Shown: positions 7,656 through 17,012, counted from the first letter of the stretch. The stretch: 64,000 nucleotides of DNA from Legionella spiritensis (GCF_900186965.1 NZ_LT906457.1:2506501-2570500), one strand, 5' to 3'. Notes: generated by a model from the letters alone, not told the origin. Made by a program: numbers and translations.

Positions 7656-8489
7656 TTAGCGACTGTCGCGCTCATGGCAGGTATCTTTGGAGAGTAACTC
7701 TGTTACCGTTGCCGCAAGAGGATGGCTGGTATTATAAGTAAAACCGTCCCAGGATTGCACGGCTCGGATCCCCTGAAGCGCGTTGCAGAGAAACAAAGCG
7801 TCCGCCTGTTCCAGTTGGTTTTTCGTCAATTCGGTTTCCAGACAGGCTATGCCCTGCTCCTTGCCCAATTCAAGAATGCGGCCGCGGATGATACCAGGCA
7901 GCACACCACTGCTTAAAGACGGTGTATAAAGCGTATCGCCGCTTATCAGAAACAAATTGGCGATGGTTGTTTCCATGGCCGTATTTTCCAGGTTAAAAAA
8001 CAGGGCATCATCGGCGCCGGCCGTCTCTGCGTATCGCCGAGCCATAATAGCTTCCAGATAATTGACGGATTTGTGGCGATAAACCGGGTTGGCGGCATCC
8101 CGCAACCAGGGCGCTGAAATCAGTCGAATCGGCTTTGTATTGACAGCGCAGGAAAAGGGCGTCAGCACCAGTCTGGGTTGCTCACCTTTGGTCAGCAACC
8201 CTCGGGGAGCACTGCCGGCGCCAAGCAAAACCTTGACGCCTCCTGTCTCCAAATTCGCTTTCCGCAGACTGTGTTCAAGATGAGTGACCCATTCGCAATA
8301 AGGTAAATCAACGTCAATACCCAGCATATCGGCGGATTGCATAAGCCGGAACCAGTGATGGCGTGGATAACAGGGTTTGCCTTCGACAACCCGTAACGTT
8401 TCAAACAGGCCTTCGCCCAGCAAAATCCGATCATCGCCGGGAAATACCGCGACTTCGGCACCGGCATGAATAACAATGGGAACGATCAC
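7656..8489 (-). CDS. pabC: Aminodeoxychorismate lyase (PLP fold type IV)
   Basis: The 277-residue protein belongs to the branched-chain aminotransferase-like class IV. It has LLGEGLFETLRV near the N-terminus, the catalytic lysine in RHKSVNYLEA, and the cofactor-binding E-TTIANLFLI segment. PabC releases pyruvate from 4-amino-4-deoxychorismate to give p-aminobenzoate for folate. D-amino-acid aminotransferase is the main alternative within the same fold. The start is GTG directly after the TAG of the upstream small gene, so translation is probably coupled, and no separate Shine-Dalgarno sequence is visible. No mltG or tmk follows as in E. coli; the gene converges on the TVP38 gene. Confidence 0.8.
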   Translation of the reverse strand: MIVPIVIHAGAEVAVFPGDDRILLGEGLFETLRVVEGKPCYPRHHWFRLMQSADMLGIDVDLPYCEWVTHLEHSLRKANLETGGVKVLLGAGSAPRGLLTKGEQPRLVLTPFSCAVNTKPIRLISAPWLRDAANPVYRHKSVNYLEAIMARRYAETAGADDALFFNLENTAMETTIANLFLISGDTLYTPSLSSGVLPGIIRGRILELGKEQGIACLETELTKNQLEQADALFLCNALQGIRAVQSWDGFTYNTSHPLAATVTELLSKDTCHERDSR

Positions 8490-8672
8490 CTAATAATCCG
8501 TAAAATCATCCAGCTCTTCCCGAAGACGCTTTTCTTCCAGCATATTCTCCAGACGACGCCGCGCATCCAGAGAGCCGTCTACAAAGTTATCTATTTCCAT
8601 TTCGTCATCCACGTCGACAAAAGGATCATCTTCAATAATATCTTCTTCTTCACCAGCAAAAAGTTCTGTCAT
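8490..8672 (-). CDS. Small acidic protein (PA3496-like)
   Basis: A 60-residue, strongly acidic protein. The first half is Asp/Glu-rich (GEEEDIIEDD, DVDDEMEID) and the second half is a charged helix with DARRRLENMLEEKRLREEL. This arrangement resembles the short PA3496-type proteins of gamma-proteobacteria, whose role is poorly defined. It is immediately upstream of pabC, ending one base before the pabC GTG, so the two form an operon. A good ATG with an AGA-rich upstream region supports expression. Confidence 0.65.
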   Translation of the reverse strand: MTELFAGEEEDIIEDDPFVDVDDEMEIDNFVDGSLDARRRLENMLEEKRLREELDDFTDY

Positions 8673-8718
8673 ATCTATCTCTCACGATTTTGAATTTAAA
8701 CATGAAACACAGGTAATT

Positions 8719-8748
8719 TTGACAGCTATATAACTTATTTTTTGTAAT
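8719..8748 (+). promoter_or_regulatory. Sigma-70-type promoter upstream of ygfA
   Basis: TTGACA (8719-8724) and TGTAAT (8743-8748) are separated by 18 bp. Transcription would begin near 8755, leaving an untranslated leader of about 190 bases before ygfA. The leader contains a GCCGG...CCGGC stem around an A/T-rich loop at about 8772-8806. In many gamma-proteobacteria 6S RNA (ssrS) is encoded at this place. I could not derive a convincing 6S fold by eye, so I call only the promoter. Confidence 0.5.
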
Positions 8749-8945
8749 CTGCCTAGCCCATTTTATTAAAAAAAAGCCGGTTTTTTAAAAAAAAGCTCAA
8801 AGCCGGCTGCTTTTGCAACCATAGAATGAAAATTCAGCGGAACCTGGTGCAGGTTTTACAACGAGATTGAGGTTTTTCACAAGTTCGGTTGAAGTCCAAT
8901 CCTCATCTGAGCCATAATCAGATATGGTTAATACAACGTCTTAAT

Positions 8946-9521
8946 ATGGCTGATCCCTTAAAAAGCGCGCTGAGACGGAGTATGCGGGATATTCGCAAAC
9001 ATCTCACACCCTCCTTCCAACAGAAAGCGTCTTCACAGGTTTGTGCTCGAATAAAACAATTGAATCAATACCGTTTTGCCAGGCGCATCGCGTTATATCA
9101 TCCTGCCGGAGGAGAAATTGATTTGGGAGGGATCTGGCGTACTGCGCCCTTGCACGGAAAATTCTGTTATTTTCCCGCGCTCAAACCGGACAAGACCTTG
9201 TCTTTTTTGCCGGCTACCCCGGCAACGCCCTTTCGTGAAAACCGTTATGCTATTGCCGAACCCGATGTCGATGCCGCCCTCGCCATATCTCCCCGGGAGA
9301 TCGACATCATCTTTCTGCCGTTAGTCGCGTTTGACGAATACGGAACACGGCTGGGCATGGGGGCTGGTTATTATGATCGAACCCTGGCCGAGGAAAATCA
9401 CCCCCTACTCATAGGGGTCGCTTATGAATTTCAACGTCAGTCTTATATTATTCCGCAGGCATGGGATATTCCTGTACACGCCGTAATGACGCAACGTACA
9501 ACTTACTGGAGTAAATTATGA
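8946..9521 (+). CDS. ygfA: 5-formyltetrahydrofolate cyclo-ligase
   Basis: The 191-residue protein converts 5-formyl-THF to 5,10-methenyl-THF with ATP. Recognisable features are the basic N-terminal RRSMRDIRK helix, the ALYHPAGGEIDL region, and the C-terminal signature EYGTRLGMGAGYYDRTL. The ATG at 8946 (MADPLKSALRR) is preferred. An in-frame TTG at 8889 would add 19 residues without homology. The stop overlaps the start of the EVE-domain gene by four bases (ATGA). No strong Shine-Dalgarno sequence precedes 8946. Confidence 0.88.
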   Translation: MADPLKSALRRSMRDIRKHLTPSFQQKASSQVCARIKQLNQYRFARRIALYHPAGGEIDLGGIWRTAPLHGKFCYFPALKPDKTLSFLPATPATPFRENRYAIAEPDVDAALAISPREIDIIFLPLVAFDEYGTRLGMGAGYYDRTLAEENHPLLIGVAYEFQRQSYIIPQAWDIPVHAVMTQRTTYWSKL

Positions 9522-9982
9522 GTAACTATTGGCTTGTCAAATCGGAGCCGTCCTGTTTCAGCATTGACGATTTGCAAAAAGCGCCTGAAAAGACTACCCA
9601 TTGGGACGGTGTACGTAATTACCAGGCACGGAATTTTATGCGTGACGATATGGCGGTCGGTGATTTGGTTTTTTTCTATCATTCCAACTGCAATCCCCCC
9701 GGTATCGCAGGCATAGCGGAGGTAACCAGCCCGGCTTATCCGGATTATACCGCCTTTGATCCGAACAGCGAGCATCCTGACGAGAAAAGCACACCCGATA
9801 ACCCGCGCTGGTTTATGGTCGATGTTCGCTTCAAGGAAAAATTTGATCACCTCATTCCTCTGGAGACCTTAAAACATTACCCGGAATTGGCGAATATGAC
9901 GTTGCTGCGCAAAGGCAATCGTCTGTCCGTTATGCCGGTAGGTAAACAGGAATGGGATTTTATCAATCAGGTTTTACGCTAG
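9518..9982 (+). CDS. EVE-domain (PUA-like) protein
   Basis: The 154-residue protein is a stand-alone EVE domain similar to thymocyte nuclear protein 1. Motifs are YWLVKSEP at the N-terminus, THWDGVRNYQARNFM, FYHSN, GIAGIAEV and a terminal LRKGNRLSVMPV. EVE domains belong to the PUA-like superfamily and bind modified bases in DNA or RNA. The cellular role in Legionella is not established. It overlaps ygfA by four bases and is thus probably its operon partner. Confidence 0.88.
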   Translation: MSNYWLVKSEPSCFSIDDLQKAPEKTTHWDGVRNYQARNFMRDDMAVGDLVFFYHSNCNPPGIAGIAEVTSPAYPDYTAFDPNSEHPDEKSTPDNPRWFMVDVRFKEKFDHLIPLETLKHYPELANMTLLRKGNRLSVMPVGKQEWDFINQVLR

Positions 9983-9995
9983 TAACTCATCCTGT

Positions 9996-10086
9996 GCCCG
10001 CAAGGAGGCCTGCGGCCGTATGGCGGGTTTGAGGTGCCAATTAGGAACGTTTTCCCGCATTACAGCGAAACCTTCATGACGGGCCA
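9996..10086 (+). repeat. REP family copy 2 (core only)
   Basis: The palindromic core (left arm CCCGCAAGGAGGCCTGCGGC, right arm ending CTTCATGACGGGCCA) lies between the EVE gene and the glnK/glnB gene, which converge. The outer GTGAACC ends seen in other copies are absent. A large stem-loop here could also act as a transcription stop for the two convergent genes. Confidence 0.75.
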
Positions 10087-10130
10087 CAGGAAACGTGCCA
10101 ACCTTGAAGCGAGGACGGCACGCCCCGGGT

Positions 10131-10833
<703 letters not shown>

Positions 10834-10939
10834 GCAAAATACTGATAACCACCCTGGTTCCATGAACCAAACTATCCGCGGCGAAAAACAGGAAGAAAGT
10901 AACCGACGGATAGAAGAAGTCCAATATAAAGGAATAATT

Positions 10940-12451
10940 ATGAATCTCGCTTTTAGTTATACACGAAGCGCGCTCGGCATACAGGCGCTCCCTGTTCATG
11001 TTGAAGTGCATTTATCCAATGGATTGCCTGGTTTTACCATCGTCGGTCTGGCGGAAACTGCCGTTAAGGAAAGCAAAGACCGGGTACGCAGCGCTATCAT
11101 CAACAGCCAGTTTGAATTCCCGTGTCGAAAAATTACCGTCAGCCTGGCACCGGCGGATCTGCCGAAAACAGGAAGCGGCTTTGATTTACCCATTGCCATT
11201 GGCATTCTGGCCGCATCCGGACAAATTCCTGCCGACAAGCTGGGTTCACACGAGTTTATTGGTGAATTAGCCCTAAGCGGTAATTTGCGAGGTGTCAACG
11301 CCATTATCCCGGTTGTTCTCGCCGCCCACCGCGATCAGCGTCAACTCATCATTGCCGAAGCCAACGCCGGGGAAGCGGCTCTGGCCGGGTACTCTAATGT
11401 GTTTTGTGCCGGCAATCTGCGGGAAGTATGTGATTATCTGTGCCAGAACACGTCATTGAAACCCCTGCCGAACCGACCTGAAAACAACAACTCTAAAACA
11501 ACCCTGGACTGGTCCGATGTCAAAGGACAGTACCATGCGAAACAAGCCATGATGATTGCAGCCGCCGGCGGCCACAGTATTTTACTATGTGGTCCGCCCG
11601 GCAGCGGTAAAACCATGCTGGCAAAACGATTTAACACCCTGTTGCCCGAATTATCGGAGGAAACGGCACTTGAATGCGCCGCCATCCATTCCATTAGAGG
11701 CCGAATACCTGATTTTAGCGAATGGCGTAAACCACCTTTTCGCTCCCCTCATCATACCGCCTCACCGGTTTCCCTGGTTGGTGGCGGCAACCCTCCGAAG
11801 CCGGGTGAAATATCACTCGCCCATCACGGGGTTTTATTTCTTGATGAATTACCTGAATTTAGCAAGCACGTGCTGGAAACCCTTCGTGAGCCGCTGGAAT
11901 CCGGAAACATCTGCATTTCAAGAGCCGCTGTACAAACCGAATTTCCGGCACGATTCCAGTTGATTGCCGCCATGAATCCCTGTCCATGCGGACAATGGGG
12001 CAATCCCGAGGCCAATTGCCTGTGCACACCGGATCGGATTAACCGCTATATCGGTAAGTTATCCGCACCTCTTCTGGATAGGATCGATATGCAAGTCACC
12101 TTGCAAGCCCTATCGCAGGAAGAGCTGATCCAAACGAATCAAACCAAAGACGGTGAAAGCCTTCGTATCAAGCAGGTGGTTTGTGCGGTTCGCAAAATAC
12201 AATTAGAACGGCAAGGACATCTCAATGCCGAACTGGGTGCGAAAGAATGCGAGCAGGTTTGTGCGTTAAGACATGAAGAACAGATTTTTCTGGCCCAGGC
12301 CATGAATAAATTAAAATTGTCCGCCCGCGCTTACCATCGACTTCTGAAAGTTGCAAGAACCATAGCCGATATGAAAGGCAACGAAAAAGTCAATCTGGCC
12401 GCCATTCAACAGGCTCTTTCCTTTAAACAAACATTACAGGCTCCCAAATAG
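10940..12451 (+). CDS. comM: YifB/ComM-family Mg-chelatase-like AAA+ ATPase
   Basis: The 503-residue protein starts MNLAFSYTRSALGIQALPV, the usual ComM/YifB N-terminal domain (ribosomal S5 fold). It then carries the Walker A GPPGSGKTMLAKR, Walker B-like LFLDELPEF, the conserved FRSPHHTASPVSLVGGG loop, and the Cys cluster NPCPCGQWG...CLC. ComM is a hexameric helicase that drives branch migration during natural transformation, consistent with competence in Legionella. The ATG at 10940 is preceded by AAAGGA. An upstream extension in the same frame runs through ubiK in another frame and is not credible. Confidence 0.92.
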   Translation: MNLAFSYTRSALGIQALPVHVEVHLSNGLPGFTIVGLAETAVKESKDRVRSAIINSQFEFPCRKITVSLAPADLPKTGSGFDLPIAIGILAASGQIPADKLGSHEFIGELALSGNLRGVNAIIPVVLAAHRDQRQLIIAEANAGEAALAGYSNVFCAGNLREVCDYLCQNTSLKPLPNRPENNNSKTTLDWSDVKGQYHAKQAMMIAAAGGHSILLCGPPGSGKTMLAKRFNTLLPELSEETALECAAIHSIRGRIPDFSEWRKPPFRSPHHTASPVSLVGGGNPPKPGEISLAHHGVLFLDELPEFSKHVLETLREPLESGNICISRAAVQTEFPARFQLIAAMNPCPCGQWGNPEANCLCTPDRINRYIGKLSAPLLDRIDMQVTLQALSQEELIQTNQTKDGESLRIKQVVCAVRKIQLERQGHLNAELGAKECEQVCALRHEEQIFLAQAMNKLKLSARAYHRLLKVARTIADMKGNEKVNLAAIQQALSFKQTLQAPK

Positions 12452-12498
12452 ACGATCGCTCAATCCCTATTTATCAACACAGCCCAGGCTCTGTACAC

Positions 12499-13389
12499 TT
12501 ATCGAATCAACGACTCCAGAATGGCCATACGCATGAAAACACCATTGCTGACCTGCTGCAAAATTACAGACTGCGGGCCATCGGCAACATCGCTTTCGAT
12601 CTCAATCCCCCGATTGATGGGGCCGGGGTGCATGACTATGGCATCAGACTTGGCCCATTTAAGTCGTTGTTGCGTCAAGGTAAAATATTCCCTGTATGTC
12701 GTTAAATCCAGTTGTTCGCTTTCAGTAAGACGTTCCCGTTGCACACGCAGGCACATCACAACATCGGCATCTTCAATACCATCTTTCAAATCTTCAGTCA
12801 CTCGACCAAAATGTACGGTTTCCGGTTGCCATATTTCAGGTGCCACTAAAACCAGTTCCCGAATGTTAAGCAGCGAACAAAGGCATTGCAGAGAATTGGC
12901 TACCCGGGAATGACGAAGATTACCGACCACCGCTATTTTAATCTTCTCCAAATCAGCCTTTTTCTCGCAAATGGTCATGAAATCCAGCATGGCTTGACTT
13001 GGATGCGCATGCCGACCGTCACCGGCGTTGATGATGTGAATACCATGACCCACTTTGTCGGCCAGTTCCTGCTGGATACCGTCTTGTGTATGGCGAAGAA
13101 CAAACAGGTCTATCCCCATAGCCGCCAATGTTTTCAGAGTATCTTCAATACCCTCGCCTTTCGCTTCCGATGAGCTTCCGACATCAAGATTAACGACGGA
13201 GATCCCCAGGCGCCGGGCAGCCAATTCAAAACTGACTCGAGTGCGCGTGCTGTTTTCATAAAACAGATTGGCCACCACGTGTTGGGCATAATCGGGAAAA
13301 TCACCGTTATTTTTAAAATACAACGCTCGTTGCAGAAGATTATCTACCTGGGCCCGGGACAATTGGCTAATTTCAAGAAAATGATTCAT
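12499..13389 (-). CDS. pyrB: Aspartate carbamoyltransferase catalytic subunit
   Basis: The 296-residue enzyme joins carbamoyl phosphate and aspartate in pyrimidine synthesis. It has the carbamoyl-phosphate loop ENSTRTRVSFELA, the GDGRHAHPSQAMLD signature, the aspartate-binding LRVQRERL region and the C-terminal HPGPINRGIEI. No regulatory pyrI or dihydroorotase-like pyrC' subunit is adjacent. It follows ruvX by seven bases in an algH-ruvX-pyrB order similar to Pseudomonas, but without pyrR. Confidence 0.94.
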   Translation of the reverse strand: MNHFLEISQLSRAQVDNLLQRALYFKNNGDFPDYAQHVVANLFYENSTRTRVSFELAARRLGISVVNLDVGSSSEAKGEGIEDTLKTLAAMGIDLFVLRHTQDGIQQELADKVGHGIHIINAGDGRHAHPSQAMLDFMTICEKKADLEKIKIAVVGNLRHSRVANSLQCLCSLLNIRELVLVAPEIWQPETVHFGRVTEDLKDGIEDADVVMCLRVQRERLTESEQLDLTTYREYFTLTQQRLKWAKSDAIVMHPGPINRGIEIESDVADGPQSVILQQVSNGVFMRMAILESLIR

Positions 13390-13395
13390 GGCGAT

Positions 13396-13815
13396 TTACT
13401 CAGGATGTTGCAGCCACTGCTCTAGGATGAGGCAAGCGGCAATGCTGTCGATTTGCGAAGAGCGTATCTTACGATATCCTCCCTCTGCAAACAACCGGGC
13501 TCGGGCTTCAACGGTGGTTAAGCGCTCATCAACCAGATGAACAGGACGGGCGAAGCGCTTTGACAGCTCATTGCCGAAATGACGCGCGGCGGCAGTTGTG
13601 TATTGTTCCGTACCATCAATGCAGGTCGGCAAACCGACTATCATGGCCTTAGGCAACCATTGATCCACCAGCTTCCGAACCAGAGACCAGTCCGGCACAC
13701 CTTCTCTGGCATGGAGTGTCATCAAAGGACGCGCACTGAGGGTTACCGCCTGACCTACCGCCACACCTATTCGTTTATAGCCAAAATCAAACCCCAGAAA
13801 AACACCTTCCGGCAT
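13396..13815 (-). CDS. ruvX: RuvX/YqgF, RNase H-like Holliday junction resolvase or 16S rRNA processing nuclease
   Basis: The 139-residue protein has the YqgF RNase H-like motifs GFDFGYKRIGVAVG (first catalytic Asp), MIVGLPTCIDGTE, and VHLVDERLTTVEAR (catalytic Glu). A DSIAACLILEQWL helix carries the third acidic residue. In E. coli YqgF processes pre-16S rRNA 5' ends. The ATG at 13815 has GGGAG eight bases upstream; a GTG 15 bases earlier is a less good start. It is sandwiched between algH and pyrB in one operon. Confidence 0.92.
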   Translation of the reverse strand: MPEGVFLGFDFGYKRIGVAVGQAVTLSARPLMTLHAREGVPDWSLVRKLVDQWLPKAMIVGLPTCIDGTEQYTTAAARHFGNELSKRFARPVHLVDERLTTVEARARLFAEGGYRKIRSSQIDSIAACLILEQWLQHPE

Positions 13816-13851
13816 GCGCAACACTCCCACACAAAACGATTTTAATACGAA

Positions 13852-14415
13852 TCAGGCATGACCTGAACCAGACGACAATTGATTCATTTTAACACCAATT
13901 GTTAACCCGGCGTACTCCCAACGTTCTGCAAAAGGAACATCGTAGAGCAATTCAGAGCGATAGGGACAGACCAGCCAGATGTTATCCATCACTTCCTGCT
14001 CAAGCTGATTTTCTGCCCAGCCGGTATAACCTAGCGTCACCAGGGCATCTTTAGGCCCGTTATCTTCCGCAATGGCGCGAATAATATCATTGGACGTGGT
14101 TACCGTCACATCTTCCCGTAACGACAAACTGGAGCGCCATCCGCCAATGGGACGATGTATGACGAATCCTCTCTCCGGTTGCACAGGGCCGCCGAAAAGA
14201 AGCGGTTGTTGATTTTTTTCCTTGCGGGCAGGTTGAATCTGCATCTGTTCAAATACCATTCCCAAAGGATATTGCATGGGATGATTGATAATCAGGCCAA
14301 CCGTACCCTGTACATGATGTTCGCAAACATAGACGACGGCACGATGAAAATCAGGATCAGTCAGAGTCGGCATGGCAATCAATAAATGATTGGCTAGCGA
14401 GGTATCAATTGCCAT
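13852..14415 (-). CDS. YqgE/AlgH family protein (UPF0301)
   Basis: The 187-residue protein shows the family's NHLLIAMPTLTDPDFHRAVVYVCEH start, GTVGLIINHPM, LLFGGPVQPERGFV, and the C-terminal TLGYTGWAENQLEQE. AlgH/YqgE proteins are widespread, of unclear biochemical role, and nearly always sit beside ruvX as here. GGAGGGGAC precedes the ATG. It is the first gene of the algH-ruvX-pyrB unit. Confidence 0.93.
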   Translation of the reverse strand: MAIDTSLANHLLIAMPTLTDPDFHRAVVYVCEHHVQGTVGLIINHPMQYPLGMVFEQMQIQPARKEKNQQPLLFGGPVQPERGFVIHRPIGGWRSSLSLREDVTVTTSNDIIRAIAEDNGPKDALVTLGYTGWAENQLEQEVMDNIWLVCPYRSELLYDVPFAERWEYAGLTIGVKMNQLSSGSGHA

Positions 14416-14842
14416 GTCCCCTCCATAGAATGCGTGGTTCTTAACCTAAGTATATACTAATTGGCTCAGGGTGTGTCTTCATCTCATTCATTCACTGCAA
14501 AAGATGTTTGATTTGTTCATTTTTTGTAGATCAGATAGCCAGATTGGCAACCCAGATCACCGGCACCGGAGTTATTTTTGATTGATTTTTTAACCGGATG
14601 TAGGGCAAGGCAGGAATAATGTCGCCTGAAATCAACTTTTTTAGTGAATTTTTTTACTAAAACTATTGTAGCCCATCCTGTTTTTGCGTTATGTTGAATC
14701 ATACCCTCTGATAATCTCGTTAAATCAGGTGGTATGCTTTAAGCCGTATGGTTAGATCAAACAATTGTCATTTAGGGAAGAATGCAATTGCAGTGCCGGG
14801 TAATCCGGCAGCGATTGATAAGCTTTAGCAAAAGGAGGAGTT
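14416..14842. other. Intergenic region with possible cold-shock leader
   Basis: This 427-bp divergent gap between algH and the cold-shock gene has no ORF I would support; a 61-codon minus-strand frame at 14517-14702 lacks a ribosome site. Near the cold-shock gene there is a small perfect hairpin at 14794-14810 (TGCCGG-GTAAT-CCGGCA), about 30 bases before the Shine-Dalgarno. It could be part of a structured 5' leader. This is inference. Confidence 0.4.
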
Positions 14843-15073
14843 ATGGCTACAGGCGAAGTCAAATGGTTTAATAATGCCAAAGGGTGGGGATTTATCGTGC
14901 CGGAAGGCGGTGGTGAAGACATTTTTGTTCATTTCTCCGCAATTCATGGAACCGGATATAAAACCCTCGTTCCCGGACAGCAAGTCAGCTACGACCTTGA
15001 AAAAGGCGAGCGAGGTTTACATGCCTCCAATGTTGTGGCACTCACTGAAACGATGGAAGAGACAATATCATAA
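14843..15073 (+). CDS. Cold-shock-domain protein
   Basis: The 76-residue protein is a single cold-shock OB domain. It has RNP1-like [11 protein letters not shown] and RNP2-like DIFVHFSAI, and begins with GEVKWFNNA. The length and the acidic tail (TETMEETIS) are closer to CspD-type proteins than to E. coli CspA. Such proteins bind single-stranded nucleic acid. A strong AAAGGAGGAG ribosome site sits before the ATG. A stem-loop follows at 15097-15122. Confidence 0.92.
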   Translation: MATGEVKWFNNAKGWGFIVPEGGGEDIFVHFSAIHGTGYKTLVPGQQVSYDLEKGERGLHASNVVALTETMEETIS

Positions 15074-15096
15074 CTCCGCCGATCAGGGGCTTGTTG

Positions 15097-15122
15097 ACAC
15101 AGTAGCTTTTTGCTGCTGTGTT
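15097..15122 (+). terminator. Stem-loop after the cold-shock gene
   Basis: ACACAGTAGC pairs with GCTGCTGTGT around a short T-rich loop (one mismatch). It lies between csp and hemH. There is no run of T after the stem, so it is either a weak terminator or a structure in the hemH leader. Confidence 0.35.
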
Positions 15123-15172
15123 GTTGAACATCGTGTATCATAAAGGTTTGTTTAATTTATTGGGTATACACG

Positions 15173-16198
15173 ATGAAGCGTGGTATTTTGCTCATTAATC
15201 TTGGAACGCCTGATGCTCCTGATACGGCGTCTGTTCGTCGTTACTTGCGTGAATTTCTCGCCGATCGCAGAGTCATTAGCCTTCCTGTGGTGCTACGGTA
15301 TCTGATATTGTATGCTTTCATCTTGCCTTTCAGGCCCCGAAAGTCCGCCCATGCCTATCAGGCCATTTGGACCAAAGAAGGTTCTCCCTTGCTGGTGCAT
15401 AGCCGCAACCTCGTTGTTAAACTTCAAACGCTGTTGGGAAACGAATATCAGGTTGTTTTGGGCATGCGTTATGGCAAACCATCTCTTGTTGACGCCGTCA
15501 AACAATTATCAGATTGCGAGCACCTAACTATTTTACCCCTCTACCCACAATACGCTTCCGCAGCAACCGGTTCAAGTATTGAGGAAACGTTAAAATTGCT
15601 CGCTCCCAAAACCATTCAACCGTCCCTGACCATCATCCGTGATTTCCACCGGCATCCGGCGTTTATTAACGCCCAATCCGCGATCATCAAACCTTATCTC
15701 GATGGTCATGATTTTTTATTGTTCAGCTTTCATGGTATACCACAACAACATTTGAAAGATGCCGGCTGTCAAACCATGTGCCGGCAATCTTGCCCCTCTT
15801 CTCAAAACAACCCCGTCTCCTGTTATCGAGCCCAATGTTTTACGACAAGCGAACTGCTGGCGCAAACCCTTGGCTTAACGTCCGAACAATATGGCGTCGC
15901 CTTTCAGTCACGGCTTGGCAAGACGCCATGGATAACGCCCTATACCGATAACGTGCTGCCCGAACTCGTCGACAGGGGCGTTAAACGCCTTGCGATAGCC
16001 TGCCCGTCTTTTGTAGCCGATTGCCTGGAAACTCTTGAGGAAATAGGAATGCGCGCACAGCAACAATGGAAATCCCTCGGCGGAGAAACTCTGACATTAA
16101 TCCCCTGCGTCAATGATAATCCGCAATGGATTAAAGGCATCCTGGATATCTGTGGTATTCCGGCGATAAAAACATCCGAATCACCCTGGGTTTCGTGA
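15173..16198 (+). CDS. hemH: Ferrochelatase
   Basis: The 341-residue enzyme inserts iron into protoporphyrin IX. It begins with KRGILLINLGTPDAP and contains MRYGKPS, LTILPLYPQYASAATGS and the active-site LFSFHGIPQQHLKDAG. A Cys-containing GCQTMCRQSC segment follows, and FQSRLGKTPWITPYT lies near the C-terminus. The protein ends in VS, encoded by GTT TCG TGA. That stop lies inside the left end of the REP/MITE copy at 16188, so the element has shaped the C-terminus. Confidence 0.94.
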   Translation: MKRGILLINLGTPDAPDTASVRRYLREFLADRRVISLPVVLRYLILYAFILPFRPRKSAHAYQAIWTKEGSPLLVHSRNLVVKLQTLLGNEYQVVLGMRYGKPSLVDAVKQLSDCEHLTILPLYPQYASAATGSSIEETLKLLAPKTIQPSLTIIRDFHRHPAFINAQSAIIKPYLDGHDFLLFSFHGIPQQHLKDAGCQTMCRQSCPSSQNNPVSCYRAQCFTTSELLAQTLGLTSEQYGVAFQSRLGKTPWITPYTDNVLPELVDRGVKRLAIACPSFVADCLETLEEIGMRAQQQWKSLGGETLTLIPCVNDNPQWIKGILDICGIPAIKTSESPWVS

Positions 16199-16403
16199 AC
16201 CAAAATTTTCTTCGCACCATTTTTTGCGAAAAAACAGTAGCCCGTAAGGAGGCCTGCGGCCGTATTGCGGGTTTGATGTGCCACTTATGAACGTTTTCCC
16301 GCATTACGGCTTCGCCTTCATGACGGGCTACAAGACATTATTAGTTGTTGCGCAATAATAGTTGCCTTGTTTTCGATCGGAAAAAATTTGTTCACAGAGC
16401 CTA
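16188..16403 (+). repeat. REP/MITE family copy 3 (complete)
   Basis: A near-identical sister of the copy at 1517-1732. The left end GGTTTCGTGAACCAAAATTT overlaps the 3' end of hemH, the palindromic core follows at about 16239-16331, and the right end AAATTTGTTCACAGAGCC closes it. Confidence 0.85.
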
Positions 16404-16414
16404 GGCTCTGTCAT

Positions 16415-16467
16415 GTTGCCAACGGAACAGTAGAGGTAGCAACTTCAATGAAACGTTGTACCAGGTT
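16415..16467. repeat. Fragment of the IS630-derived MITE
   Basis: GTTGCCAACGGAACAGTAGAGG is the near-perfect reverse complement of the interior of the MITE at 1374-1516. ACTTCAATGAAACGTTGTAC matches the inside of its other end. It appears to be half of a second copy, in inverted orientation, next to REP/MITE copy 3. The same two elements are also neighbours at 1.4-1.7 kb. Confidence 0.6.
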
Positions 16468-16517
16468 GAGCCATGGCCCACCAACAGGATCTGAAATCAA
16501 ACATTGACAGGCAACGT

Positions 16518-16955
16518 TTATTCCAGTGGTTTGACAACCAAAATCGTTCCTTCCTCTATACCCGTAATTTTTACTTTCGTACCTGCCGGTAATTCCGGGC
16601 CGGTCACAAACCAATGTGCGTCATTGACACGGATCTTGCCTCGTCCGTCTTCTATAGGTTCAACCAGAGTCACCGTTCGCCCCACCATGGATTCAAAAGG
16701 ACGATTGATCAGGCTCGGGGGAGAGGTGGCTGCACGATGTTTTAAAAAACGCCACCAGGCAAACGCGAAAAACAAACAAAAAATAGAAAAATATATCAAC
16801 TGCCACTGCCAACCCACAGAAAACAACCAGGTGACAGCGCCGGTTAATGCCGCAGCCATGCCCAATGCAATTAAAAAGCCGGCAGCACCAAGCGTTTCAG
16901 CGATAACCAGTAAAAGCGCCAATGCCAACCAATGCCAATATGCTAACCATTCCAT
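16518..16955 (-). CDS. NfeD-family membrane protein
   Basis: The 145-residue protein has an N-terminal membrane domain with about three or four hydrophobic segments (residues about 5-65) and a C-terminal OB-fold domain (SMVGRTVTLVEPIEDGRGKI to LVVKPLE). This is the short NfeD1b type. These proteins work with SPFH/stomatin partners, and one is encoded immediately upstream on the same strand. The ATG at 16955 (MEWLAYWHW) with AGGA nearby is preferred over a longer frame starting at 16988. Confidence 0.88.
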   Translation of the reverse strand: MEWLAYWHWLALALLLVIAETLGAAGFLIALGMAAALTGAVTWLFSVGWQWQLIYFSIFCLFFAFAWWRFLKHRAATSPPSLINRPFESMVGRTVTLVEPIEDGRGKIRVNDAHWFVTGPELPAGTKVKITGIEEGTILVVKPLE

Positions 16956-17012
16956 ACAAGAATCCTCATTCTTCCGGCCAATAGGCACTGCCTCCCAGGT
17001 TTTGTGAACCTA

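Noticed and set aside
8762-8810. Intrinsic terminator on the minus strand (GCCGG stem with T8)
   Set aside because: No minus-strand gene lies upstream of it that would need ending; it lies upstream of the small acidic protein gene, so it is more likely part of the ygfA leader.
14517-14702. 61-codon minus-strand frame in the gap before the cold-shock gene
   Set aside because: No ribosome site, no recognisable composition, and it lies in a probable leader/promoter region.
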